The translations under genes and the position numbers were made by a program. 64,000 bases of DNA from Mycolicibacterium setense (GTDB taxonomy: Bacteria > Actinomycetota > Actinomycetes > Mycobacteriales > Mycobacteriaceae), in NCBI RefSeq assembly GCF_000805385.1, contig NZ_JTJW01000001.1:1-64000 (forward strand), written 5' to 3'. Position 1 is the stretch's first letter. Every line of letters begins with the position of its first letter. Positions 50,872-59,195 of this stretch are shown here, in pieces. Below the pieces are notes generated by a model, which saw nothing but the letters and a program-made list of their open reading frames with translations, was not told the DNA's origin and did not search any database.

Positions 50872-51657
50872 ATGAACCACCAAGTACATCACTTCGACAT
50901 GGGCCTCTGGCTGTTGTTTCTTGCGTACATCGTCTCGGTGACCGGCTCCGTCGTCGGCCTGGCCTGCACCCGTTGCGGTGCCACCGCAACCAGCGGACGC
51001 GATCGGCTCCGCTGGTTGCTGATGGCCTCGATCGCCATTGGCGGGGTGGGCATCTGGCTGATGCACTTCATCGCGATGCTGGGCTTCGCGATCCCGAGCA
51101 GCATGGTCCGGTACCACTTGGGCTGGACGATTGCCTCAGCCGTCATCGCCATCGTCGCGGTGTTCGTCGGTCTGATCACCATCGGCCGCGAATTCGACCT
51201 GCGCCGCCTGCTGGCCGGCGGTGTGATCACCGGCCTGGCGGTCGCGGTGATGCACTACACCGGCATGTGGGCAGTGCAGATGCAGGGCACGATGACCTAC
51301 GACACCACCCTTGTCGTCCTCTCCTTCGTGATCGCCGTCGTCGCGGCGACGGCCGCGTTGTGGTTCACCCTCGTCCTCGAATCACGCGGACTGCGATTCG
51401 TCGCCGGCCTGGTGATGGGTGTGGCCGTCGTCGGCATGCACTACACCGGCATGGCTGCGGTGCGGGTGAATGTCGACCACACGATGCCGGTTCCCGGTGG
51501 GCCCGAGGTGTTCTCGTTCCTGTTCCCGGTCTTCGTGATCGGCCTTCTCGCACTCGTCGTCCCGATCACCGCCGTGATGCTGGCGCCCGACAACAGCGGT
51601 GAGGACAGCGAATCCGATTCCCGCCCAGTGGCCGCGACGGTCGGGCGCCACCGGTAA
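50872..51657 (+). CDS. MHYT-domain integral membrane sensor
   Basis: A 261-residue protein with seven predicted membrane helices. It has the three repeats of the MHYT domain: LMHFIAM near residue 63, VMHYTGM near 125 and GMHYTGM near 187, whose Met/His residues are thought to bind copper and sense diatomic gas or redox state. Unlike most MHYT proteins it has no output domain, only a short polar C-terminus. A GAGGAA ribosome site lies before the ATG. Follows the conservon by 58 bp, so its signal may feed into it. Confidence 0.88.
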   Translation: MNHQVHHFDMGLWLLFLAYIVSVTGSVVGLACTRCGATATSGRDRLRWLLMASIAIGGVGIWLMHFIAMLGFAIPSSMVRYHLGWTIASAVIAIVAVFVGLITIGREFDLRRLLAGGVITGLAVAVMHYTGMWAVQMQGTMTYDTTLVVLSFVIAVVAATAALWFTLVLESRGLRFVAGLVMGVAVVGMHYTGMAAVRVNVDHTMPVPGGPEVFSFLFPVFVIGLLALVVPITAVMLAPDNSGEDSESDSRPVAATVGRHR

Positions 51658-51675
51658 ACCGGTCAGCGCGGCGGA

Positions 51676-52161
51676 TCACGCTGCGATCAGGTCGTCGATC
51701 TGGTTGATCGCCGACGAGGCCCCCTCGACCACACCCATGTCCAGCACCTGCTGAAGCGCATCGGCGGACTCGTAGGTGCTCACGTAGGTGGCGCGGGTGC
51801 CGCCGTCGTGTTCGGCAAAGGTGTAGACGTTCTTGGACACCGGCATTTCGGGATTCGGGTTGAAGTCCAGATCGGCGAAACCGTCGTCGAACGCGAAGTT
51901 CGTCGGCTCGTCGACAGCCGTGACATCCCAGTACCCCGCGTGCTTGTCGCCCTCCGGGCCGATCATGAAGTAGGTGACGCGCCCGCCGGGCGTGAGGCTG
52001 TGGTCGACGACGGTCGCCGGGTACGTCGGTGGGCCCCACACCTTCTCCAGCTGGCGCGGGTCGGCGTAGACCTGCCAGATGCGCTGCACCGGGGCAGCGA
52101 AGTCGGCGGTGATCGTCAGGGTCAGGCTGTCGAGGTCGTGTTTGACATCGGTTACGGGCAT
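51676..52161 (-). CDS. SRPBCC/AHSA1-family protein
   Basis: A 161-residue START/Bet v 1-like fold: ITADFAAPVQRIWQVYADPR at the N-terminus, KVWGPPTYPATVVDHSLTPG and GRVTYFMIGPEGDKHAGYWD in the middle. AHSA1-type proteins bind hydrophobic ligands, and the ArsR+SRPBCC pair is a common actinobacterial module. It starts 3 bp after the ArsR stop, so both are on one transcript and controlled by ArsR. Confidence 0.88.
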   Translation of the reverse strand: MPVTDVKHDLDSLTLTITADFAAPVQRIWQVYADPRQLEKVWGPPTYPATVVDHSLTPGGRVTYFMIGPEGDKHAGYWDVTAVDEPTNFAFDDGFADLDFNPNPEMPVSKNVYTFAEHDGGTRATYVSTYESADALQQVLDMGVVEGASSAINQIDDLIAA

Positions 52162-52164
52162 GGT

Positions 52165-52503
52165 TCAGTCCTCCTTGGTATCTGATGCGATCAGTTCATC
52201 GATGCGTGCGATGCGGCCACGCCAAACCTGTTCCAGCTCAGTCAACATGGACGCGACCGACCGCACTGCCTCTACGTCACCACTGGCCAGCTGCTCACGA
52301 CCGTTGCGTCGCTTGGTGATCAGCCCGGCCTTCTCCAGCACGGCGACGTGTTTTTGCACCGCGGCGAAGCTCATCTCGTATTTCGCCGCGAGCACCGAGA
52401 CCGAGTGCTCCCCGGCCAGAACCCGGCGCATGATGTCTCGCCTGGTCCGGTCGGCGAGCGCGTGGAACAAGGCGTCTGCCCGGTCCTCATCGCTCTCAGT
52501 CAC
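52165..52503 (-). CDS. ArsR family regulator
   Basis: A 112-residue winged-helix regulator, VTESDEDRADALFHALADRT onwards. The recognition helix region is SVLAAKYEMSFAAVQKHVAV and the wing VLEKAGLITKRRNGRE. No metal-binding Cys pair of the classic ArsR type is present, as in the group linked to SRPBCC proteins. The GTG at 52503 has GGAGGT directly before it, too close for a normal ribosome site, and a TTG at 52518 would place the start inside the operator, so leaderless initiation is likely. Confidence 0.88.
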   Translation of the reverse strand: MTESDEDRADALFHALADRTRRDIMRRVLAGEHSVSVLAAKYEMSFAAVQKHVAVLEKAGLITKRRNGREQLASGDVEAVRSVASMLTELEQVWRGRIARIDELIASDTKED

Positions 52504-52509
52504 ACCTCC

Positions 52510-52535
52510 AACATACAACCATTTGGTTGTATGTT
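52510..52535. promoter_or_regulatory. ArsR operator, 12-bp perfect inverted repeat
   Basis: Arms AACATACAACCA and TGGTTGTATGTT are exact reverse complements separated by two bases. The dyad ends 6 bp before the proposed ArsR start and reaches the stop of the SnoaL-like gene on the other side. The core ACAACC/GGTTGT resembles sites of ArsR proteins paired with SRPBCC genes. Confidence 0.85.
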
Positions 52536-52536
52536 G

Positions 52537-52926
52537 TCAAGGGTTGATCTCGGCCATCGCGGCCTGCATGGCCGCGCCGTCGACGTAGGACTGCTTACTG
52601 GTGACCAGTCCGTCTTCGACGGACACGACATCCACCAGGTCGATCTCGACGGGTGTACCGGCGGGCGTCGTGCCGGTCATCGTCCACTCCGCCACCCAGT
52701 AGTCCTCGCCCACCCGCAGGGACACCGGCACGAAACCAAGGTCCGGCACCAGCTCGAAGACCTGGGCCGCGGCGAGCCGAATCGCCTCCCGGCCCCGCGC
52801 CGGATCCTGGCCCACGTGCAGATGAAACACAGAGTCCACGCTGTGCAGGCCGGCGATGGCGTCGGCATCGTGCCCCACCCAGGCGGCGTGGTAACGCTCG
52901 AACAGGGCCTCGGTTGCTTGGCTCAC
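52537..52926 (-). CDS. SnoaL-like (NTF2-fold) protein
   Basis: A 129-residue protein: MSQATEALFERYHAAWVGHD, HSVDSVFHLHVGQDPARGRE and VSVEDGLVTSKQSYVDGAAM show the SnoaL fold. Members are cyclases, isomerases or ligand-binding proteins. Read in the same direction as ArsR, but the operator lies after it, so it is probably expressed separately, from a promoter facing the TetR gene at 53029. Confidence 0.82.
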   Translation of the reverse strand: MSQATEALFERYHAAWVGHDADAIAGLHSVDSVFHLHVGQDPARGREAIRLAAAQVFELVPDLGFVPVSLRVGEDYWVAEWTMTGTTPAGTPVEIDLVDVVSVEDGLVTSKQSYVDGAAMQAAMAEINP

Positions 52927-53028
52927 GAATCCTCCTCAACGGTTTGTCGGACGACTTTCACGCAACTGATCCGCGCCAGCGGGTCAGCTCCCGGGCTCGG
53001 GCGCGCGCCAGGTAGCGTTCGGTTCGGT

Positions 53029-53661
53029 ATGGCGGAAAAGAGTCTCAGCGACCGGGCGCAGCGCCGTCGGATGCGTACGGCAGGTCCGATCATGGATGCC
53101 GCCGAACGGCTGTTCGCCGCAAAGGGTCTGGTGCGGACCACCGTTGACGAGATCGCCGCCGCTGCCGACGTATCGGTCGGGACCGTGTACTTCCATTTCG
53201 AGTCGAAAGACGGCCTCTACCTCGCACTCGTCGAGCGTGCACTCGACGTCAACGAGGAGTACATGGGCCGGATCGACCGGGACTGTGGGCCGTTCGATCG
53301 CGTGTTGCAATCCGGGGATTGCTACCTGCGCTTCTTCCTCGACCATCCGGACAAGTTCAGGCTCGTGGTGCTGCGCGTGCTGGAGCCGTCCAGCGGCGGG
53401 ACGCTCGAAGACGCCGAGCAGCGGATCGCGGCGCGAGTGAGGCGGATCGTCGGCAACGTCGAAGCCGACCTTGCCGAGGCGCGCGACGCCGGGCTGATCC
53501 GCGACGTCGACGTACCCGCCACGATGCAGTTTCTGTGGGGAGCCTGGAACGGCGTGATCGCTCTCGCCCTGCGCCAGGACGATCTGGCCCTCAGCTTCAC
53601 CGAACTTGAGCATTGCATCGAACTCGGTCGCGGACTGGTTCGCGATGCTCTGCAGGCATGA
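53029..53661 (+). CDS. TetR family regulator
   Basis: A 210-residue regulator starting MAEKSLSDRAQRRRMRTAGP. Helix-turn-helix TTVDEIAAAADVSVGTVYFH followed by FESKDGLYLALVERAL. C-terminal domain with FLDHPDKFRLVVLRVLEP. It is divergent from the SnoaL-like gene (102-bp gap) and convergent with the nitrilase gene, whose stop is 4 bp away. The SnoaL-like protein is the likely target by position. Confidence 0.85.
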   Translation: MAEKSLSDRAQRRRMRTAGPIMDAAERLFAAKGLVRTTVDEIAAAADVSVGTVYFHFESKDGLYLALVERALDVNEEYMGRIDRDCGPFDRVLQSGDCYLRFFLDHPDKFRLVVLRVLEPSSGGTLEDAEQRIAARVRRIVGNVEADLAEARDAGLIRDVDVPATMQFLWGAWNGVIALALRQDDLALSFTELEHCIELGRGLVRDALQA

Positions 53662-53665
53662 GAGG

Positions 53666-54595
53666 TCACACCCGCGCACTCGTCACGTGACGGCGGTACC
53701 AGCGTCTGCCGTGCCAGCGTTGGTAGTGCCACGTGGCGCTCGCGAGGGCCCCGCGCGGATGGAGCCAGTACGCCTCGGGCGGCTCGAGCGCCGGTGTTCG
53801 ACGGCCGATCTCGATCTCGCCCAGGACCACACCCTCGCCCTCGTCGGCTCGACGTTCGCCGACGATCGCCCCACCGGCGTCGGTGATGAGCGTCGACCCC
53901 TCGAAACGGCCCTCGTAACTGACCGGCAACCACGGCATCGAGCACGTCAACACCCCGGCGTGCGCGGCATGAAGTACCGGTGCGCCAACGTATTTCGCAA
54001 ACGACGCCGCAGCAGTGCGGGCCGTCGCGGAATTCTGGCGTTCCCACCGGTCGAACAACACCCGCGGAGTCCATTCCGGGATCGACCACCACCCCGAACC
54101 GGTCATCATCAGATCGACGCGCGACCTCAACCGGCGAACCGTGCGGGTCCGCATCAGCTCCCAGCACACCGCGGCACCCACCTGGTAGTCCCCGTTGGCA
54201 AAGACTCCGTCGTCGCTCCCTCCGATGTAGAAGGCGTTCTCCCACATCGTCGGCAGATCCTTGTCATGCCGGCCCACGATGCCGCCGGGACCGGCGGCGA
54301 TATAGGCGTTGCGCACGTGTCCGTCGGGGTCGCGGCACAGAAACGAACCGCCGACCAGTGCCTGGTGCCGACTGGCGAGCCGGCACAGCAGCGCGGTGGC
54401 TTCTCCGCCCGGCGGAAGCGCAGCGTCTTTGAGTTCTTCCACGAAACCGATTCCGGTCGAGAAGAATTCGGGCAGCGCAATGACCTTCGCTCCCGCCCGG
54501 CCGGCCTCATCGGCGAGCCGTTCGCTCGCGGACAGGTTCTCGGCGACGTCGCCGAGAACCGCCTCGAGTTGTATGGCCGCTGCGAGGAGCCGCAT
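53666..54595 (-). CDS. Carbon-nitrogen hydrolase (nitrilase superfamily)
   Basis: A 309-residue protein with the Glu-Lys-Cys triad of the family: Glu in VIALPEFF near residue 43, Lys in RHDKDLPT near residue 109 and Cys in AVCWELMR near residue 142. Such enzymes cleave nitriles, amides or carbamoyl groups. The ATG at 54595 (MRLLAAAIQLEAVL) fits the family start better than one at 54607. It is divergent from the OYE-family gene. Confidence 0.85.
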   Translation of the reverse strand: MRLLAAAIQLEAVLGDVAENLSASERLADEAGRAGAKVIALPEFFSTGIGFVEELKDAALPPGGEATALLCRLASRHQALVGGSFLCRDPDGHVRNAYIAAGPGGIVGRHDKDLPTMWENAFYIGGSDDGVFANGDYQVGAAVCWELMRTRTVRRLRSRVDLMMTGSGWWSIPEWTPRVLFDRWERQNSATARTAAASFAKYVGAPVLHAAHAGVLTCSMPWLPVSYEGRFEGSTLITDAGGAIVGERRADEGEGVVLGEIEIGRRTPALEPPEAYWLHPRGALASATWHYQRWHGRRWYRRHVTSARV

Positions 54596-54700
54596 GAAAC
54601 AACACAATAACTGAACGCAACTTCAAAAACTGAGGATTCATGCAATACTCTGGCTCATGATCGGCGGCCCGCCCCGGCTTCTCGATAGAGTGCGGTCGCC

Positions 54701-55951
54701 ATGAGCTCCATCGATCAGCCGCTCACGCTGGCCTGCGGACAGACACTGCCAAACCGGCTGATGAAAGCCGGGCTCAGTGAGCAGCTGAGCGATCGCGACC
54801 ACGCGCCCACCGGGCAGCTCGAACGCCTCTATGACCGTTGGGGGCGTAGCGGCTGCGCCTTGACCATCACGGGCAACGTGACAGTGGACCGGCTCCACAT
54901 GGCTGAGCCGCGTAACGTCGCCATCGAGGACGGCCGCGATCGTGATCAGCTGTGCCGCTGGGCACGGGCCGCCAAGCGGGGCGGCACGCACATCTGGGTC
55001 CAGCTCAATCACCCTGGGCGGCAGGCCAACCCACTCGCCGGCCGCACCCGCCCGGTGGCACCGAGTGACGTTGCCCTCGCCATTCCCGGCGCACCACGTC
55101 CGCGCGCCCTGACCGCACGCGAGATCGAGGCGACCATCCGGCGTTTCGCGACCGCGGCCGCCGTCGTCAAGGACTGCGGGTTCGACGGAGTCCAGCTGCA
55201 CGGTGCGCACGGCTATCTGATCTCGCAGTTTCTCTCCCCGCTGGCCAATCGGCGCAACGACGACTGGGGTGGCGATCTGGAACGCCGCATGCGATTCCCG
55301 ATCGAAGTGCTGCGGGCGGTTCGTGCCGCGGTGGGCGACCGATTCCCGGTGGGAATCAAACTGAACTCGGCCGACTTTCAGCGCGGCGGCTTCACCGAGG
55401 ACGAATCCGAGAAGGTGGTGACCCGCCTGGCCGCCGAGCAGATCGACCTGATCGAGATCAGTGGCGGCACGTTCGAGCGGCCGGCGATGATGGGCTCGAT
55501 CGCACGGCAGAGCACCCGCGACCGGGAGGCTTACTTCCTCACATACGCCGAGCGCGTTCGCGAGCACGCCGGCGATGTGCCGCTCGCCGTGACGGGCGGC
55601 TTCCGTTCACGCACTGCCATGGATCGCGCGCTCGCCGAAGGTGCCTGCGACATCGTGGGTATCGGTCGCCCGCTCTGCATCGACCCGCAGGCCGCGCAAC
55701 GACTATTGGACAACGCCGGGCACCACGCCGCAGCCGGAACTCCCCGTATCGCGGCGCGCTCACTGCTGGGCCGCATCGTCGACCTGCACGCCGCCGATGC
55801 GCTGCTCGATATTCAATGGCACACCGACCAGATCCACCGGATGTCCAACGGCCTCGATCCCGACCCGGGCCGACCGTGGTGGTTCAGCATCATGACCACC
55901 GTGCGCCGCAACGGCCTGGCCACTATCCCACGCCCGCGGCGAAGGGGCTGA
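54701..55951 (+). CDS. NADH:flavin oxidoreductase, old yellow enzyme family
   Basis: A 416-residue protein. The TIM barrel begins LTLACGQTLPNRLMKAGLSE, FMN-phosphate and substrate residues lie in THIWVQLNHPGRQ and FDGVQLHGAHGYLISQFLSP, and the C-terminal phosphate-binding part is VTGGFRSRTAMDRAL and DIVGIGRPLCID. It reduces activated alkenes or related substrates. No iron-sulfur Cys cluster is seen, so it is the short OYE type with a C-terminal extension. Followed at 168 bp by a secreted lipase gene behind a clear palindrome. Confidence 0.88.
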   Translation: MSSIDQPLTLACGQTLPNRLMKAGLSEQLSDRDHAPTGQLERLYDRWGRSGCALTITGNVTVDRLHMAEPRNVAIEDGRDRDQLCRWARAAKRGGTHIWVQLNHPGRQANPLAGRTRPVAPSDVALAIPGAPRPRALTAREIEATIRRFATAAAVVKDCGFDGVQLHGAHGYLISQFLSPLANRRNDDWGGDLERRMRFPIEVLRAVRAAVGDRFPVGIKLNSADFQRGGFTEDESEKVVTRLAAEQIDLIEISGGTFERPAMMGSIARQSTRDREAYFLTYAERVREHAGDVPLAVTGGFRSRTAMDRALAEGACDIVGIGRPLCIDPQAAQRLLDNAGHHAAAGTPRIAARSLLGRIVDLHAADALLDIQWHTDQIHRMSNGLDPDPGRPWWFSIMTTVRRNGLATIPRPRRRG

Positions 55952-56008
55952 ACTCACTGATTTCGGCCACCCCGCCGAGACCGTCACGCAAGATGGCAAA
56001 AGCCCTCT

Positions 56009-56030
56009 TATGACATCAGGCGATGTCATA
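56009..56030. promoter_or_regulatory. Operator-like palindrome before the PE-PPE-type lipase gene
   Basis: Arms TATGACATC and GATGTCATA are exact reverse complements of 9 bp around AGGC. It lies about 90 bp before the ATG at 56120, in the 168-bp gap after the OYE gene. No regulator gene is adjacent. Confidence 0.6.
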
Positions 56031-56119
56031 TATTGGGCCGGCGTGTGTTCGTAGCGGCTGGCATTCCCGTCACCGGCAGATCCGGACACCATCGCGGAAT
56101 GTCAAGGGGGACATCGGTA

Positions 56120-57964
56120 ATGGTGAACAGTTCGCGCTGCCCGGAGAACGCAGGACGCATGCCGCTGCGATACGGCCTGTCGGTCATAGCCGTCGGTATC
56201 GGGGTCGGGATCGCCGGCACGAGCGCACAGGCCGTGGCGTGGGCGGATCCCGGCAGCACCGGTTCGTCGTCCTCGTCGTCCTCGTCGGCATCCTCGGGCC
56301 AGTCGTCGAGCCACTCACGTGCGGGAACCGGCCACGGACCCAAGAAGCCGGCGGACCGACGCAGCACACGTCCGAACCGGCTGTCGCCGTCTGCGAAGAC
56401 CCCGGACCTCGACACCGCTGACACCACAGCGCCCGACGCGACGTCGTCGAACGATGACGACACCTCACCAGCTGCACAGCCGAACTCGACCACGCTGCAG
56501 CAGGAGTCGCTCGCCGATATCGTTCGCGGCAAGCTCCGCGACATCAAGCCGCCTGTCCCGACCCGGGCCGACGGCACACGTTTGGCCAAGTCGGACTTCT
56601 CACCCCGCACGACGGCCAAGCGCCTGGCCGTGGTCGCGCCGCCGGCGGCAACCATCCGCGACGAGATCCGCTCCGCGATATCGGCGGCCGGCCCGGCACG
56701 CAAGACAGCCCTGCCGGAGATCACGGCGGTAATCCACGCCGCGCCGAAGACCGCCGCGAACGCGATCCCCCCGACCGCGAAGGTCGCCGCGGTCACCACC
56801 ACGACCAAGCCGACTCCGAATCCCCCGGAGCCGCTGTCGCCGATCGCCAAGATCGCCGAACTTCCCGGCCGCATCGTCAACACGGTGCTGCAGGTGCTCG
56901 ACATCACCGTCTCCGCCAACGGACCCGAGAGCCCGCTCGACTTCGCGCCGATCAACAACGCGCTCTTCGCGGCGTTCCGTGAGATCGAAGGCCAGCTGGG
57001 GCTGACGAAAACCCCTGCCGCGCAACCAGTGCCGCCGACGATGATCTATGACGGGCCCACCACCGGCAAGACCCCGACGGTGTCGCAGTTCCTCAACGCC
57101 GCGACGGCCGCGTACGTGTGGGGCGGCACCCCCGGCGACCTGAAACCGTTCGTGGTCGACGGCAAGCAGATGGAATCCACCAATGTGCTGACCGGTATGT
57201 CGGGCAAGGCGTGGGTGACGCCCGAAGGGCAGATCATCATCGCCTACCAGGGCACAACGGGTGGCACGAACCTGCTGCACAACCCGCTGATCGCGGTTTC
57301 CCAGGTGATCGCGGACACCCAGGTGATCTTCACCGACACCCCGCCTCAGGCCTTCATCGACGCAGTTGCCTTCGAGCAGGAGGTGGAGGCCGCAGCGATC
57401 GCGCAGGGCTACCGCAAGGAAGACATCTTCGTCACCGGGCACTCGCTCGGCGGATGGGAAGCCGCATACGTCGCACAGCAGACGGGCTTGGGCGGCATCG
57501 GTTTTGAGAGCCCCGGCCTCAACACCACGGTGCCGGGCAACGGCGCCGACTCAGGATTCGTCAACGTCCTCACCTACGGGGATACCGCCGCCTATTTCTC
57601 CACCGATCTGCCCGGTCTGCAGCCGTTCATGCCGGAGTACGTGCCCGGCGGAGGCAGCAAGCCCCACTACGGATCGATCGTGATGATCGGCAATCCCGAC
57701 GCCGCCATCCCGCTGATGAACTCGGCGGCACTGCTGAGCACCGGACCGATCGGCGGCGCCATCTTCGTCGTCGACATCCTGGTCAACTTCCTGCAGTACC
57801 ACCTGCCCGGCATCCAGGCATACCACCTGGGCGTCACCCCGGACCCCGGCGTGGTGCCGTGGCTGGGCAACGCATCAGGGCCGGTCAACGCCGACTACGC
57901 CGACATGACGATTCCGGAACTGCAGAAGGCGGCGTCGGACGCGGGGACCCTGATCAGGCCGTAG
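56120..57964 (+). CDS. Secreted PE-PPE-domain-type serine hydrolase (lipase-like)
   Basis: A 614-residue protein starting MVNSSRCPENAGRMPLRYGL, with a signal helix near residues 23-40 and an ALA-type cleavage region before WADPG. A long Ser/Thr/Pro/Asp-rich, disordered segment follows (to about residue 260), then an alpha/beta hydrolase with nucleophile elbow VTGHSLGGWEAAY near residue 440. The pattern of the catalytic part (QIIIAYQGTTGG, FESPGLNTTV) is that of mycobacterial PE-PPE/lipase proteins. AAGGGGGA lies 8 bp before the ATG. It is likely surface-located and may cleave lipids. Confidence 0.8.
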   Translation: MVNSSRCPENAGRMPLRYGLSVIAVGIGVGIAGTSAQAVAWADPGSTGSSSSSSSSASSGQSSSHSRAGTGHGPKKPADRRSTRPNRLSPSAKTPDLDTADTTAPDATSSNDDDTSPAAQPNSTTLQQESLADIVRGKLRDIKPPVPTRADGTRLAKSDFSPRTTAKRLAVVAPPAATIRDEIRSAISAAGPARKTALPEITAVIHAAPKTAANAIPPTAKVAAVTTTTKPTPNPPEPLSPIAKIAELPGRIVNTVLQVLDITVSANGPESPLDFAPINNALFAAFREIEGQLGLTKTPAAQPVPPTMIYDGPTTGKTPTVSQFLNAATAAYVWGGTPGDLKPFVVDGKQMESTNVLTGMSGKAWVTPEGQIIIAYQGTTGGTNLLHNPLIAVSQVIADTQVIFTDTPPQAFIDAVAFEQEVEAAAIAQGYRKEDIFVTGHSLGGWEAAYVAQQTGLGGIGFESPGLNTTVPGNGADSGFVNVLTYGDTAAYFSTDLPGLQPFMPEYVPGGGSKPHYGSIVMIGNPDAAIPLMNSAALLSTGPIGGAIFVVDILVNFLQYHLPGIQAYHLGVTPDPGVVPWLGNASGPVNADYADMTIPELQKAASDAGTLIRP

Positions 57965-57976
57965 GCGAGCCGCTGA

Positions 57977-58393
57977 TCAAGCAGTAGCGGACTCCCGCTG
58001 AATCTGTTCCGCGGCTTCTTGTTTGATCCGATCGAACTGTGCGGCCATGGCCTCCGACAAAGCGGTCGCTGCGGACAGCGGCCGCACCATCACCATGAAG
58101 TCGTCGATCTTGCCGTCGTCATCGTGGTGCAGGAAGTCGCAGCCGGTGATCTTCTTGCCGTCGACCGTGGCCTCGAAGACCAGCGCATGATCGTGGCCCG
58201 ACGCATCGGCGATTTCCCGGATGTACCGAAAGTCCTCGAAGACCCGCATGACGGCGCGCAGGATGGCCGCGGTGATCGGCTTGCCCGGATACGGCTTGAA
58301 CGCCACCGGGCTGGTGAACACCACATCGTCTGCCAACAGCGCCTCGATCGCGGCCTCGTCGCGGGCCTCGACCGCTTCCCTGAACAGATGCAC
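57977..58393 (-). CDS. SnoaL-like (NTF2-fold) protein
   Basis: A 138-residue protein starting VHLFREAVEARDEAAIEALL. The NTF2 pattern is visible: VFTSPVAFKPYPGKPITAAI, ALVFEATVDGKKITGCDFLH and DDFMVMVRPLSA. The GTG at 58393 has GGAGGT five bases upstream and is the best start. It is divergent from the PadR regulator gene at 58495, so it is its likely target. Confidence 0.85.
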   Translation of the reverse strand: MHLFREAVEARDEAAIEALLADDVVFTSPVAFKPYPGKPITAAILRAVMRVFEDFRYIREIADASGHDHALVFEATVDGKKITGCDFLHHDDDGKIDDFMVMVRPLSAATALSEAMAAQFDRIKQEAAEQIQRESATA

Positions 58394-58494
58394 CTGACAC
58401 CTCCATCGCAATTCTTCGACTGGCGGCGATGCTATGCGCCGGGCTGTTTGATAGTCAACATTTTGAATAATCACTTCGCTGCTAACATCGGCCC

Positions 58495-59070
58495 ATGGCG
58501 TTACGCGACGCAGTCCTGGCCGCGCTGCTCGACGGCGAAGCATCGGGCTACGACCTGGCCAAAGGGTTCGATGCGTCGGTCGCGAACTTCTGGATGGCCA
58601 CACCTCAGCAGCTCTACCGCGAACTCGACCGCATGGCCGCAGACGGGCTGATCACCGCACGGCTCGTCGAACAGGATCGCCGACCGAACAAGCGCCTGTA
58701 TTCGCTGACCGACCAGGGCCGGCTCGCCTTGCACGAGTTCACCGCGATCGCGCCGAAACCCGGAGCGATCCGCGAGGACCTCCTGGTTCAGATCCAAGCA
58801 GTCGATACCGGCAACATCGAGGCGGTCCGCGACGCGCTCACCGAACGCCGGCAATGGGCCACCGCCAAACTCGCCCGCTACCGCCGCGTTCAGGATCACC
58901 TGCTGGCCGGGCGCACTGAAGACGCATACCTGGCCGAAGCCGAGCGCATCGGGCCGTATCTGACACTCCTGCGCGGAATCCGCTTCGAGGAAGAGAACAT
59001 CGACTGGGCGGGCCGGGCACTCGCGGTCGTCGAACAGCGCCTGGCCGCAGCGGACCGACCTGGCGGATGA
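58495..59070 (+). CDS. PadR family transcriptional regulator
   Basis: A 191-residue regulator: MALRDAVLAALLDGEASGYD and LAKGFDASVANFWMATPQQL, YRELDRMAADGLITARLVEQ are the winged helix of PadR, and the C-terminal helical domain (from residue 95) is of the longer, dimerising type. Divergent from the SnoaL-like gene. The 101-bp gap has AT-rich DNA (TTGATAGTCAA near 58448) that may hold the operator. Confidence 0.9.
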   Translation: MALRDAVLAALLDGEASGYDLAKGFDASVANFWMATPQQLYRELDRMAADGLITARLVEQDRRPNKRLYSLTDQGRLALHEFTAIAPKPGAIREDLLVQIQAVDTGNIEAVRDALTERRQWATAKLARYRRVQDHLLAGRTEDAYLAEAERIGPYLTLLRGIRFEEENIDWAGRALAVVEQRLAAADRPGG

Positions 59071-59195
59071 CGGTGTCCATCGCGCCACGTTCGCCTACCG
59101 GCGATGCGTACCGATGTGGATTGCCGCGGCGACCAGACGTTACTGTGCTTTCGTCGGCTTCAGCGAACAAGCCGATCGGAAAGTTGAGCGAATTC

